Part shown: in pieces, positions 37,259 through 45,253 of the stretch | Layout: each line of letters starts with the position of its first letter | Position numbering within the stretch: position 1 is the first letter of the stretch | Source of the DNA: Stenotrophomonas pavanii | GTDB taxonomy: Bacteria > Pseudomonadota > Gammaproteobacteria > Xanthomonadales > Xanthomonadaceae | NCBI RefSeq assembly: GCF_900101175.1 | Contig: NZ_FNFQ01000008.1 | Location: 1-64,000, forward strand | Length of the DNA stretch: 64,000 nucleotides | Reading direction: 5' to 3' | Notes under the pieces: model-generated | What the model was told of the DNA's origin: nothing | What the model saw: the letters and a program-made list of their open reading frames with translations, nothing else | The model's database searches: none | Program-made: the position numbers and the translations under genes

Positions 37259-37283
37259 GGCCGGTCGGAGTTGGAGACCGGCC
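37259..37283. terminator. GC-rich hairpin between converging genes
   Basis: GGCCGGTC and GACCGGCC with a nine-base loop lie between the DAHP synthase and the TRIC-channel gene. There is no T-run on either strand. It may end transcripts from both sides. The rest of the 37190-37373 gap holds nothing I can name. Confidence 0.45.
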
Positions 37284-37373
37284 TGTCTGCACCGGCGATG
37301 CGCCTGGCGCTGCGCATGAGCGACAGCGCCAGGTCCATCGCCGGGGTGGTGCGGGTCCCGGCGAAGACGCTCC

Positions 37374-37991
37374 TCAATGCACTTCGTCGTGGTACACGAA
37401 CTTCGGCATTTCCCAGCGGTAGTGGATGGCCAGCAGGCGCAGCGCGAAGCCGCCGCCCAGGCAGCACAGGATCGCGGTGGCGTCGGCCACGCCCCAGTGC
37501 AGCAGCAGCAGGTAAGCGGCGCCGGTCAGCAGCGCGATGATCGCGTACAGCTCCTTCTGGAAGATCAGCGGCACCTCGTTGCAGAGGATGTCGCGCAGCA
37601 CGCCGCCGAACGCGCCGGTCAGCATGCCGGCGATCAGCACGATCGGCATCGCATGGCCGGCTTCGCGCGCGATCGAGCAGCCGATCAGGGTGAAGGCGAT
37701 CAGGCCCAGTCCGTCGAGCACCAGGAACGTGCGGCGGAAGTGGTGCATCCAGCGCGCCACCCAGGTGGCGATCAGCGCCGCGCATACGGTGAAGCCCAGG
37801 TACTCCGGATGCTTCACCCAGCCCAGCGGGTAGTGGCCGAGCAGGATGTCGCGCAGGGATCCACCACCGAGGGCGGTGACGCAGGCGATCATGACCACGC
37901 CGAACAGGTCCATGCGGCGGCGGCCGGCGGACAGTGCGCCGGTCATGGCTTCGGCGGAAATGGCAATCAGGTAGATGATGGACAGCAGCAT
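37374..37991 (-). CDS. TRIC-family cation channel (YadS/UPF0126)
   Basis: A 205-residue inner-membrane protein with about seven membrane helices and the internal repeat of the family: ALGGGSLRDILLG and AFGGVLRDILCNE, each with a GGxxRDI motif. Prokaryotic TRIC proteins are trimeric monovalent-cation channels. Their link to glycine in bacteria is inferred from riboswitches. The ATG at 37991 gives the normal start MLLSIIYLIAI. A longer frame would run into the riboswitch. It is controlled by the tandem glycine riboswitch upstream. Confidence 0.93.
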   Translation of the reverse strand: MLLSIIYLIAISAEAMTGALSAGRRRMDLFGVVMIACVTALGGGSLRDILLGHYPLGWVKHPEYLGFTVCAALIATWVARWMHHFRRTFLVLDGLGLIAFTLIGCSIAREAGHAMPIVLIAGMLTGAFGGVLRDILCNEVPLIFQKELYAIIALLTGAAYLLLLHWGVADATAILCCLGGGFALRLLAIHYRWEMPKFVYHDEVH

Positions 37992-38080
37992 GGGACAGGC
38001 TCCGGGCGCGGTGGGGCCGGCCATGCGCGACGACCGCCACTGCCTGCGCAATGACGGGATGACGATGACCGGTGCCGCTC

Positions 38081-38278
38081 CCGCTGTCCTTTTGCCTGAG
38101 AGTTCAGCGGCATGGGCCGCGTGCCCCTTCGGCGGATCGTCCCGGGCGTGCCCGGTGACCTCTCTCCAGCTCGGCGAGTCGAATGCATGGTTGGTGGGAT
38201 TCCAGCCCACCGGCCTGAGCGATCATGGGAGCCTGCGCCTTCGGCGGGCGCCAGCGCGGCGCCTCTCTCCTGCATTCG
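38081..38278 (-). ncRNA. Tandem glycine riboswitch
   Basis: Read on the minus strand the 200-base leader has two glycine aptamers. The first has GGAGAGAGGCGCC and GCCGAAGGCGCA. The second has GGAGAGAGG, CCGCCGAAGGGGCA, and the very conserved CTCTCAGGCAAAAGGACAG. The TRIC gene starts about 90 bases downstream. Glycine riboswitches upstream of TRIC/YadS genes are a known association. No obvious intrinsic terminator is seen between 37992 and 38080, so control may act on translation or through Rho. The whole 37992-38323 gap is taken up by this leader and the GIY-YIG promoter. Confidence 0.93.
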
Positions 38279-38323
38279 GCGGCCAGTATATCCGCTGCAG
38301 TGCAGCACGGCATAATCCAGGCC

Positions 38324-38599
38324 ATGGCCCCGTCCGTCCGCCCGTGGTTCCTGTACCTGCTTGAATGCCGCGATGGCAGCTACTACGCCGGCATCAGCAC
38401 GGACGTGGACGCGCGTTTCGCCGCCCACCAGGCCGGCAAGGGCGCGCGCTACACGCGGGCACGGCCACCGCTGCGCGTGCTGGCCGTGCGCGAATACCCG
38501 GACCGGGCCGCCGCCTCACGCGCCGAGTGGCAGCTCAAGCAGCAGCCCCGCGAGCGCAAGCTGGCCTGGCTGCAGGAACCGGTCGAGACGCTTCTGTAG
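38324..38599 (+). CDS. GIY-YIG nuclease-like protein (YhbQ type)
   Basis: A 91-residue single-domain protein: [20 protein letters not shown] carries the GIY-YIG-like pair (LYLLEC ... YYAGIS), then [22 protein letters not shown] with the catalytic Arg, and [16 protein letters not shown] at the end. This is the UPF0213/YhbQ form, often linked to DNA repair. The TAG stop belongs to a SMAG head. Confidence 0.92.
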   Translation: MAPSVRPWFLYLLECRDGSYYAGISTDVDARFAAHQAGKGARYTRARPPLRVLAVREYPDRAAASRAEWQLKQQPRERKLAWLQEPVETLL

Positions 38600-38618
38600 A
38601 TCCACGCCCTGCGTGGAT
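38596..38618 (+). repeat. SMAG repeat that supplies the stop of the GIY-YIG gene
   Basis: GTAG (38596-38599) heads ATCCACGC-CCT-GCGTGGAT. Confidence 0.85.
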
Positions 38619-38670
38619 GGGCTACCCGGCCTATGCGATGATCGCCCCGCGCCCAGAGCTGGAGACCCGG

Positions 38671-39102
38671 ATGTCGACGATCGCCCTGCTGTTCGCTCTT
38701 TCCGCAGCAACGAGCCCTGCCGCCGACCCGGCCACCCTCGCGGCCATCGAAGCCACCTGCCACGACTACGTCGATGGCCAGCTGGAGGCCGACCCGCAGC
38801 GGGTCGCCCACTCCCTGCATCCGGACCTGGCCAAGCGCGCGGTCCTCGGCGATACACCCGACGAACGCCTCGGCCTGCGCCGGATGTCGAAGGAAGAACT
38901 GGTCTCGTTGACGAAGCAGGGCGCGTTGAAGACCCCGAAGGATCAATGGGATCGCCGCTGCACGGTGCTGGACGTGACCGGCAACGCCGCCTCGGTGCGA
39001 TTGGAAACGCCGTGGTTCGTCGACTACTTCCACATGGGCCGCTTCGGCCAGCGCTGGGTCATCGTCAACGCGCTGTGGTACCCGAAACCGAAGGCGCAGT
39101 GA
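38671..39102 (+). CDS. Lumazine-binding/NTF2-like exported protein
   Basis: A 143-residue protein. Residues 1-18 look like a short signal peptide (MSTIALLFALSAATSPAA). The rest follows the putative lumazine-binding (NTF2-like) pattern: TLAAIEATCHDYVDGQLEADPQRVAHSLHPDLAKR, MSKEELVSLTKQG, and a C-terminal beta part WFVDYFHMGRFGQRWVIVNALW. The function is unknown. A GGAGA precedes the ATG. The next gene starts four bases after its stop. Confidence 0.8.
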   Translation: MSTIALLFALSAATSPAADPATLAAIEATCHDYVDGQLEADPQRVAHSLHPDLAKRAVLGDTPDERLGLRRMSKEELVSLTKQGALKTPKDQWDRRCTVLDVTGNAASVRLETPWFVDYFHMGRFGQRWVIVNALWYPKPKAQ

Positions 39103-39105
39103 GCG

Positions 39106-39561
39106 ATGCGTGCCGCCGGCAACGCATGGATCTCCGTCGTCGTCCTGGTCGCCGGTATCGCGCTGCTGCCTGGCCTGCTGTATCTGCTCGGGCTGGCGCT
39201 GGTGGACGGTCGGCCGAAGCCGGCCGAACGCGCGCCCAGTGGTGTGGCAGCGTGCAGCAGCGAACCACGGGCGGGATTCCAGCCGATGAATCCCTGGCAC
39301 TTCACTGCCCAGTTCTTCGACAAGGACGGAATGAAGAAGAAGGTGCCTGAAGTGGAGCGGGAGGCCTTCTGGATTGCCCGGCGCCACCTGTGGCGGCAAC
39401 CTCGGCACGGCATGCTGCGCTGGCATCTCAGCAGCACCGCGCTGGCGATCTGGATCACCCGGCATTGGAGTACCGCGCAGATTGCCGACACCGCGAGGAG
39501 GGAGGACTTCTGCCGGACCTGGTCGAAACGGCGGGTGCCCGGTGGCCCGATGAGGAAGTAG
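39106..39561 (+). CDS. Membrane-anchored hypothetical protein
   Basis: A 151-residue protein with one N-terminal membrane helix (about 8-33, WISVVVLVAGIALLPGLLYLLGLAL) and a basic C-terminal part (EREAFWIARRHLWRQP...LSSTALAIWITRHWS). I do not recognise the family. It follows the NTF2-like gene after three bases, so the two are an operon. The TAG stop belongs to a SMAG head. Confidence 0.72.
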   Translation: MRAAGNAWISVVVLVAGIALLPGLLYLLGLALVDGRPKPAERAPSGVAACSSEPRAGFQPMNPWHFTAQFFDKDGMKKKVPEVEREAFWIARRHLWRQPRHGMLRWHLSSTALAIWITRHWSTAQIADTARREDFCRTWSKRRVPGGPMRK

Positions 39562-39656
39562 AGCCACGCCATGCGTGGAGGGTGTTGACGGGGCCAGAGC
39601 CCTTCCCTGCGGAAAGGGATCCGACCGCGCCGCAGCCGGCCAGCGGCCGGCACTAC
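39558..39656. repeat. Two SMAG repeats flanking a GGGGNCAGAGCCC palindrome
   Basis: GTAG (39558-39561) heads AGCCACGCCATGCGTGG. An imperfect palindrome of the GGGG-(C/T)CAGAGCCC...AGGGATCCGACC type occupies 39590-39626. An inverted SMAG with TGCCGGCC-type arms, imperfect at its left end, follows and finishes in CTAC (39653-39656). The two SMAG heads supply the stops of the genes on both sides. Confidence 0.8.
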
Positions 39657-40933
39657 CGCCGGGGCCGACGGTCTTCCTGATCATCACCGAAGATGATGCG
39701 CGCACTGCGCTGGTAGCTCCAGTACGCCACGGCCCAGTTCAGCAGCACCACGATGCGGTTGCGGAAGCCGATCAGGAAGAACACATGCGCGGCCAGCCAG
39801 AACCACCAGGCCAGCACGCCGGACAGTTGCAGCCGTCCCAGGTGCACGATCGCGGCCATGCGGCCGATGGTGGCCAGGTTGCCGTAGTCGGCGTACTTGA
39901 ACGGGCCGGGTGCGGGCGTGCCGTGCAGGCGTGCGCGGACCACCTCGGCCACGTACTTGCCCATCTGCTTGGCCGCAGGCGCCACGCCGGGAACCGGCTT
40001 GCCGTCGGCCTGGCTCAGTGCGGCCAGATCGCCGGCCACGAACAGCTCCGGGTGATCGGGCAGGGTCAGGTCCGGTTGCACCTGCACGCGCCCGGCGCGG
40101 TCCAGCGGCACGTCCAGCGTGCGAGCCAGCGGTGAAGCGGCCACACCGGCGGCCCAGACCACGGTGCGTGCCGGCACGAACTGGTCACCGAGCGTGAAGC
40201 CCTGGCTGTCGATGTCGCTCACCGGAGTACCGGTCAGCACTTCCACGCCCAGCTTCTCCAGCTGGCGGCGCGCCTTCAGCGACAGCACTTCCGGGAACGA
40301 GGACAGCACGCGCGGCCCAGCCTCGACCAGCCGCACCTTGGCGCTGGCCGGATCGATATGACGGAACTCATTGCGCAGCGTGTGGCGTGCAATCTCGGCC
40401 AGGGTGCCGGCCAGTTCCACACCGGTCGGGCCGCCGCCGACGATGGCGAAACTCAACCACGCCGCCTTCTTGGCCGGGTCCGGCTCGGCCTCGGCACGCT
40501 CGAACGCCAGCAGCAGCTTGCGGCGCAGTGCGATGGCATCGTCCAGCGTCTTCAGCCCGGGCGCATCGTCGGCCCACTGATCATTGCCGAAGTAGGCGTG
40601 GGTGGCGCCGGTGGCCAGCAGCAGGCTGTCGTAGTCCAGCGTGCTGCCATCGGCCATGCGGATCTGCCGGGCCTGCTTGTCGATGGCCACCACTTCGCCG
40701 AGGCGGACTTCCACATTGCGCTGGTGGCCGAGGATGTGGCGCAGGGGTGCAGCGATATCCGGTGCGGACAGGCCGGCGGTGGCCACCTGGTACAGCAGCG
40801 GCTGGAACAGGTGATGGTTGCGGCGGTCGACCAGGGTGATGCGTAAGCGTTCGCGGGCCAGGGCACGGGTGGCCCAGAGACCGGCAAAACCGCCGCCGAC
40901 AACGACCAGGTGGGGAACGCGCTCGCGACTCAT
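39653..40933 (-). CDS. ndh: Type II NADH dehydrogenase-like FAD-dependent oxidoreductase
   Basis: A 426-residue flavoprotein that would pass electrons from NADH to quinone without pumping protons. FAD site VVVGGGFAGLWATRALA (10-26), NAD site FAIVGGGPTGVELAGTLAEI, FAD-contact ELFVAGDLAALSQADG. The C-terminal 60 residues have hydrophobic stretches (GVLAWWFWLAAHVFFLIGF) that would attach it to the membrane. The TAG stop is the CTAC/GTAG head of the adjacent SMAG repeat. Confidence 0.92.
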   Translation of the reverse strand: MSRERVPHLVVVGGGFAGLWATRALARERLRITLVDRRNHHLFQPLLYQVATAGLSAPDIAAPLRHILGHQRNVEVRLGEVVAIDKQARQIRMADGSTLDYDSLLLATGATHAYFGNDQWADDAPGLKTLDDAIALRRKLLLAFERAEAEPDPAKKAAWLSFAIVGGGPTGVELAGTLAEIARHTLRNEFRHIDPASAKVRLVEAGPRVLSSFPEVLSLKARRQLEKLGVEVLTGTPVSDIDSQGFTLGDQFVPARTVVWAAGVAASPLARTLDVPLDRAGRVQVQPDLTLPDHPELFVAGDLAALSQADGKPVPGVAPAAKQMGKYVAEVVRARLHGTPAPGPFKYADYGNLATIGRMAAIVHLGRLQLSGVLAWWFWLAAHVFFLIGFRNRIVVLLNWAVAYWSYQRSARIIFGDDQEDRRPRR

Positions 40934-41056
40934 CGACTCACTCCAGTGGGGGCATTGGGGGAAGCGCCTGGCATCTTCGCACGGCGGCTACCTGTCACGT
41001 CAGCGACCGCCCGGATCGGCGATACTCGGGTTCAGGCAACGGCCCGAGAGGAGCCC

Positions 41057-41836
41057 ATGAGCGAACCGGAAAAGCGCATCGCCCTGTTGATCGACGCCGA
41101 CAACGCGCCGGCCTCGAAGATCGACGAGGTCCTGGCCGAAGTCGCGCGCTACGGCGTGGCCAATGTGCGCCGCGCCTATGGCAACTGGAAAAGCCCGCGA
41201 CTGAAGGGGTGGGAAGCGGTACTGCATGAGTATGCGATCCGCCCCATCCAGCAGTTCGCCTACAGCAAGGGCAAGAATGCCTCGGATATGGCGATGGTGA
41301 TCGATGCCATGGACCTGCTGTACGCGCGCAACCTTGATGGCTTCGCCATCGTCTCCAGCGATGCCGATTTCACCCCGATGGTGATGCGCCTGCTGACCGA
41401 TGGCGTGAAGGTGTATGGCTTCGGCGAAAAGAAAACGCCCGAACCCTTCGTCAACGCATGCTCGAAGTTCACCTACCTGGAAGCGCTGGGCCAGACCCAC
41501 GCCAGTGTGCCGGATGCCGAGCAGGCATCGAGCGAACAGGCATCCAACGAGCCCGTCGCCAATGACGATGCACGCCCGCGCAAAAGCGGTGCGGAGATGC
41601 GCAGCGACACGCGGCTGGTGAAGATGCTGCGCCGCGCGGTGTCTGCGGCCGAGGGCGAGGATGGCTGGTCGCACCTGGGGCCGGTAGGCAGCCAGATCGG
41701 CAACCAGGCCTCGTTCGATCCGCGCAATTATGGCTACGGCAAGCTCAGCGACCTGCTGGCGGCGATCGGCCTGTTCGAGCTGAAGAAGGATGGCAAGTCG
41801 TCCTACGTACGCGCGCTGCCGAAAAAGAACCGGTAG
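41057..41836 (+). CDS. NYN-domain ribonuclease-like protein with LOTUS (OST-HTH) domain
   Basis: A 259-residue protein of the LabA/NYN type. The PIN-like NYN domain (about 7-150) shows acidic residues in LLIDADNAPASKI (Asp13, Asp15), KNASDMAMVIDAMDLLYAR and VSSDADFTPMVMRLL. A linker with a repeated QASSEQASNE follows. A C-terminal LOTUS domain (about 180-257) ends with YGKLSDLLAAIGLFELKK. Such proteins are thought to cleave RNA. A GAGAGGAG precedes the ATG. The stop lies in a duplicated SMAG head. Confidence 0.9.
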   Translation: MSEPEKRIALLIDADNAPASKIDEVLAEVARYGVANVRRAYGNWKSPRLKGWEAVLHEYAIRPIQQFAYSKGKNASDMAMVIDAMDLLYARNLDGFAIVSSDADFTPMVMRLLTDGVKVYGFGEKKTPEPFVNACSKFTYLEALGQTHASVPDAEQASSEQASNEPVANDDARPRKSGAEMRSDTRLVKMLRRAVSAAEGEDGWSHLGPVGSQIGNQASFDPRNYGYGKLSDLLAAIGLFELKKDGKSSYVRALPKKNR

Positions 41837-41876
41837 TGCCGGCAAAAGAACCGGTAGTGCCGGCCGCTGGCCGGCA
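41823..41876 (+). repeat. Tandem 21-base duplication including a stop codon, then a SMAG repeat
   Basis: The 21 bases 41823-41843 are repeated exactly at 41844-41864. Each copy carries CGGTAG. The first TAG is the stop of the NYN gene. The second GTAG (41854-41857) heads a full TGCCGGCC-GCT-GGCCGGCA hairpin ending at 41876. Confidence 0.9.
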
Positions 41877-41968
41877 TGCTGCAGATGCCAGATCCCGCAC
41901 CCGGCACGCACATCACCCACCGATCAGGCGTATCGTTGCCGCTCGCATTGCCAGCAAGGAAAACCCGC

Positions 41969-42589
41969 ATGTTGAAGATCTGGGGCCGTCGCAATTCCAG
42001 CAACGTCCGCAAGGTGCTGTGGTGTGCCGAGGAGATCGGCCTGCCGTACGAATCCATCGAAGTCGGCGGCAGCCACGGCGGCACGCAGACGCCGGAGTAC
42101 CAGGCGATGAATCCCAACGGCCTGGTGCCGGTGATCGAGGACCACGGCCTGCCGCTGTGGGAATCGAACACCATCGTGCGTTACCTGAGCGCGCGCTATG
42201 CGCTGGGCACGCTGTACGCCGAGGACCCGATGGAGCGCGCGCAGGCCGAAAAGTGGATGGACTGGAGCACCTCGCGGATGGCACCGCTGTACAGCGACCT
42301 GGTCTGGGGCATCATGCGCACCGCGCCGGCCGACCGTGACGAAGCGCGCATCAACGCGGCCATCGTCCGTGCCGGTGACTACCTGGCGATGGCCGATGCC
42401 ACCCTGGCCACGCAGCCATGGCTGTCGGGCGGGACGTTCGCGATGGGCGACATTCCGCTCGGCTCGCTGGTGTACGCCTGGTATGAACTGCCGATCCAGC
42501 GCCCGGACCTGCCGCACCTGGCCGAGTGGTATGCGCGCCTGCGCGAGCGACCAGCTTACCAGCGCGGCGTAATGTCGCCGCTGACGTAA
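41969..42589 (+). CDS. Glutathione S-transferase family protein
   Basis: A 206-residue GST. The N-terminal thioredoxin-like half begins MLKIWGRRNSSNVRKVLWCAEEIGLPYE, with Ser10 or Ser11 as the likely catalytic residue, and includes NPNGLVPVIEDHGLPLWESNTIVRYL (glutathione site). The C-terminal helical half includes WLSGGTFAMGDIPLG. The substrate is unknown. The ATG at 41969 follows AAGGAAA. An upstream extension was rejected because the conserved start is here. Confidence 0.93.
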   Translation: MLKIWGRRNSSNVRKVLWCAEEIGLPYESIEVGGSHGGTQTPEYQAMNPNGLVPVIEDHGLPLWESNTIVRYLSARYALGTLYAEDPMERAQAEKWMDWSTSRMAPLYSDLVWGIMRTAPADRDEARINAAIVRAGDYLAMADATLATQPWLSGGTFAMGDIPLGSLVYAWYELPIQRPDLPHLAEWYARLRERPAYQRGVMSPLT

Positions 42590-42601
42590 GCGAAGGCGTT
42601 C

Positions 42602-42663
42602 GGGGTCAGAGCCCTTTCCTGCGGAAAGGGATCCGGCCCCGATAACCAAGGGGCTCTGACCCC
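42602..42663. repeat. Palindromic element GGGGTCAGAGCCC ... GGGCTCTGACCCC
   Basis: The 13-base arms 42602-42614 and 42651-42663 are perfect complements. Inside lie CCTTTCCTGCGGAAAGG (a smaller hairpin) and ATCCGGCCCC. The right arm touches the priA stop. Similar elements lie at 39590-39626 and 50506-50545. It separates the converging GST and priA genes. Confidence 0.85.
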
Positions 42664-44841
42664 TCAATACAGATCCGTCGGATCCACATCCAGCGACCAG
42701 CGCACCTTGCGGGCTTCCGGCAGCGCGTACAGCTGCGGTACCAGTTGCGAAAGCACGCCATGCAGGGGCGGTCGCTGCAGGGCCGACAGCAGCAGCTGCG
42801 TGCGCTGGTAGCCGGCGCGGCGTGGCATCGGTGCGGGCATCGGCCCGTAGGCCTCGACCACGTCCTGTTCGCCCAGCAGCTGCCGCGCGGCCAGCAGGAA
42901 TGCATTGGCATGCTCCACCTGCTGCGCTTCAGCACGCACCAACGCCAGATGCGCGAATGGCGGGAACCCGGCCGCCTGGCGCTGGTTCAACTCGGCCTGC
43001 GCAAACGGGTGGTAGCCACCGCTGACCAGGGTTTCCAGCAGTGGATGCCCGGGGTGGTGGGTCTGCAGCCAGACCTCGCCGGGGTCACGTGCACGCCCGG
43101 CGCGACCGGCCACCTGGATCAGCTGCTGGGCGAGTTTCTCGCTGGCGCGGAAATCGGCCGAGAACAGCCCTTCGTCGATGCCCACCACCACCACCAGGGT
43201 CAGCTTGGGCAGGTCGTGGCCCTTGGCCAGGATCTGCGTGCCGACCAGGATACCGGGTTGGTCGCCCAGTTTTGCCAGCTGCTGTTCCAGCGCGTCGCGT
43301 CGCGAGGTGGTGCCGCGGTCGATGCGCACCACCGGGAAGTCGGCGAAGGCGGCGGTGAGGTGCTCTTCCAGGCGTTCGGTGCCGATGCCCTGCGGCTGCA
43401 ACGCCAGGCTGCCGCAGGCCGGGCACGCCAGCGGTGCCGGCTGCCGCGCGCCGCAGTGGTGGCATTGCAGGCGCCGGCCTCCGCCATGCACGGTCATCGG
43501 CGCGTCGCAGCGCTGGCACGGCGCAGTCCAGCCGCAGTCATGGCACAGCAGCACCGGCGCGTAGCCGCGGCGGTTCTTGAACACCAGCACCTGCTGGCCA
43601 CGCTGCAGGTGCTCGCCGATGCCGGCCAGCACATCGGCCGAGAGGCCGTCATGCAGCGGCCGCTTGCGTACATCGAGGATACGCACGCGCGGTGGCCGCG
43701 CATCGCCGGCACGCTGCTTCAGGCGCAGGTGGGTGTAGCGACCTGCATAGGCGTTGTGCAGGGTTTCCAGCGAGGGCGTGGCGCTGCCGAGCAGTACCGG
43801 AATGCCCAGCGCCTTGGCCCGGACCAGGGCGAAATCGCGCGCGTGGTAGCGGATGCCATCCTGCTGCTTGTAGCTGCCGTCGTGTTCCTCGTCGACGATC
43901 AGCAGGCCGGCCTGCGGCAACGGCGTGAACACCGCCGAGCGGGTGCCGACGATGACCCGCGCTTCGCCGCGAGAGGCCGCTGCCCAGACGCGCGCGCGCT
44001 CGTTGTCGTTCAAGCCCGAATGCAGCGCATGCACCGCAATGCCGAGGCGACCACGGAAGCGCGCCAGGGTCTGTGGGGTGAGGCCGATTTCCGGTACCAG
44101 CACCAGCGCCTGCCTGCCGTGCGCCAGGCAATGGATGATCGCCTGCAGGTAGACCTCGGTCTTGCCGCTGCCGGTCACGCCATCGAGCAGGAACGGCTGG
44201 AAGCCTTCGGCGGCGGTGATCGCGGCCACGGCGGCGGCCTGGTCCGGGTTGAGGGTAGGGCCCGGCAGCGGCTGCGCGTGTTGGGGCGCCACTGCCAGCG
44301 CGACGCGCTCGGCCAGGGCGCGCTTGGCCAGGCTGCGTGCGGCAGTGCGCCAATCCTCCATGCGTTCGCCCAGCACGTCTTCATCGACGATGGCGTCGGC
44401 CAGCAGTTCGGCCAATTGCCGCGGCCGGCTGCCGGCGCGCAGCGTCGCACGCTGGGCATGGCCCTCGGCTGTCAGCTGCCAGCCCCAATGGTGGGTGTCG
44501 GGGAGGGCCTCACCATGCCGCAGCGGACCGGGCAGGGCGGTGCTGACGACCTCGCCCAGCGGCGCGTGGGTGTAGCGCGCCAGCCATTGCAGGCTTTGCC
44601 ACAGCTCGCCCTGCAGCAACGGCTGCGGGTCGCACCACGCCAGGGCCTGGCGCAGCCCCTGCCCGTCGTCCGTCTGGCCGTGGCCGGTCACGACACCGAC
44701 CAGCTCCCGGTTGCCGAACGGCACTTTCAGGCGGCAGCCGACCGCAATCGCAGGGCCATCGCCTTCCGGTGGCAGGTAGTCGAACAGGCGCGGCAGCGGG
44801 ACGGGCAGGGCGACCTGCAGGGTCGGAATCGGTGAAAGCAT
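42664..44841 (-). CDS. priA: Primosomal protein N' (replication restart helicase)
   Basis: A 725-residue helicase that reloads the replisome at broken forks. Marks are the 3'-DNA-binding domain at the start (LQVALPVPLPRLFDYLPP), Walker A GVTGSGKTEVYLQ, Walker B LLIVDEEHDGSYKQQ, and eight zinc-ligand cysteines in CHDCGWTAPCQRC and CHHCGAR...CPACGS. The E. coli protein has 732 residues. An ATG seven codons upstream (44862) is also possible. The region before it carries paired DnaA boxes. Confidence 0.95.
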   Translation of the reverse strand: MLSPIPTLQVALPVPLPRLFDYLPPEGDGPAIAVGCRLKVPFGNRELVGVVTGHGQTDDGQGLRQALAWCDPQPLLQGELWQSLQWLARYTHAPLGEVVSTALPGPLRHGEALPDTHHWGWQLTAEGHAQRATLRAGSRPRQLAELLADAIVDEDVLGERMEDWRTAARSLAKRALAERVALAVAPQHAQPLPGPTLNPDQAAAVAAITAAEGFQPFLLDGVTGSGKTEVYLQAIIHCLAHGRQALVLVPEIGLTPQTLARFRGRLGIAVHALHSGLNDNERARVWAAASRGEARVIVGTRSAVFTPLPQAGLLIVDEEHDGSYKQQDGIRYHARDFALVRAKALGIPVLLGSATPSLETLHNAYAGRYTHLRLKQRAGDARPPRVRILDVRKRPLHDGLSADVLAGIGEHLQRGQQVLVFKNRRGYAPVLLCHDCGWTAPCQRCDAPMTVHGGGRRLQCHHCGARQPAPLACPACGSLALQPQGIGTERLEEHLTAAFADFPVVRIDRGTTSRRDALEQQLAKLGDQPGILVGTQILAKGHDLPKLTLVVVVGIDEGLFSADFRASEKLAQQLIQVAGRAGRARDPGEVWLQTHHPGHPLLETLVSGGYHPFAQAELNQRQAAGFPPFAHLALVRAEAQQVEHANAFLLAARQLLGEQDVVEAYGPMPAPMPRRAGYQRTQLLLSALQRPPLHGVLSQLVPQLYALPEARKVRWSLDVDPTDLY

Positions 44842-44954
44842 CGGGCCAGTGTACCGGGCCATGCGCGCGCGGATGGCAGCGGACGGGGCGACCGGACGGC
44901 GTCCGTTGAATCATAAATGTCACCTAAATATCGGTGTCCATTGGAGATTCAGTC

Positions 44955-44977
44955 TTATCCACATGTTCTGTGGATAA
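44955..44977. promoter_or_regulatory. Two perfect DnaA boxes in inverted orientation, AT-rich surroundings
   Basis: TTATCCACA (44955-44963) and TGTGGATAA (44969-44977) are both exact DnaA boxes, separated by five bases. A weaker match TGTGCACAA lies at 45159-45167. Between them an A-rich stretch (about 45044-45117) stands out in this GC-rich genome. The 44842-45253 gap holds no convincing gene. It may regulate priA or bind DnaA for timing of replication. Confidence 0.7.
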
Positions 44978-45253
44978 CGTTGTGCGTTACCGGCCAGCGG
45001 ACGCGCAGGAGGCCGATGGCGACGGCCTCACGCTCGGGTTGGTCAAAAAATCGCCACACGGCAAAAACAATCAAAATCAACAACTTATGTGTGAAACAAA
45101 GCTGAAACAGAGTGAATTCAGGCGGATGCCGCAGTTTTCCCCGAAACCCGCGTGGTGCTGTGCACAACCTGCAGCACGAAGTGCCGGTGGGCGCAAGTCC
45201 TACGGGCGTCGATTGCCTGCCGCTATCATGCCGGCAGACCTCTGGAGTGACCG

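Noticed and set aside
44917..45105. Small open frame in the priA upstream region
   Set aside because: It covers the DnaA boxes and the A-rich stretch, with no ribosome-binding site and odd composition.
44842..45253. Chromosomal replication origin
   Set aside because: There are DnaA boxes and an A-rich tract, but only two strong boxes, and dnaA, dnaN or gyrB are not adjacent. A regulatory or titration site is more likely.
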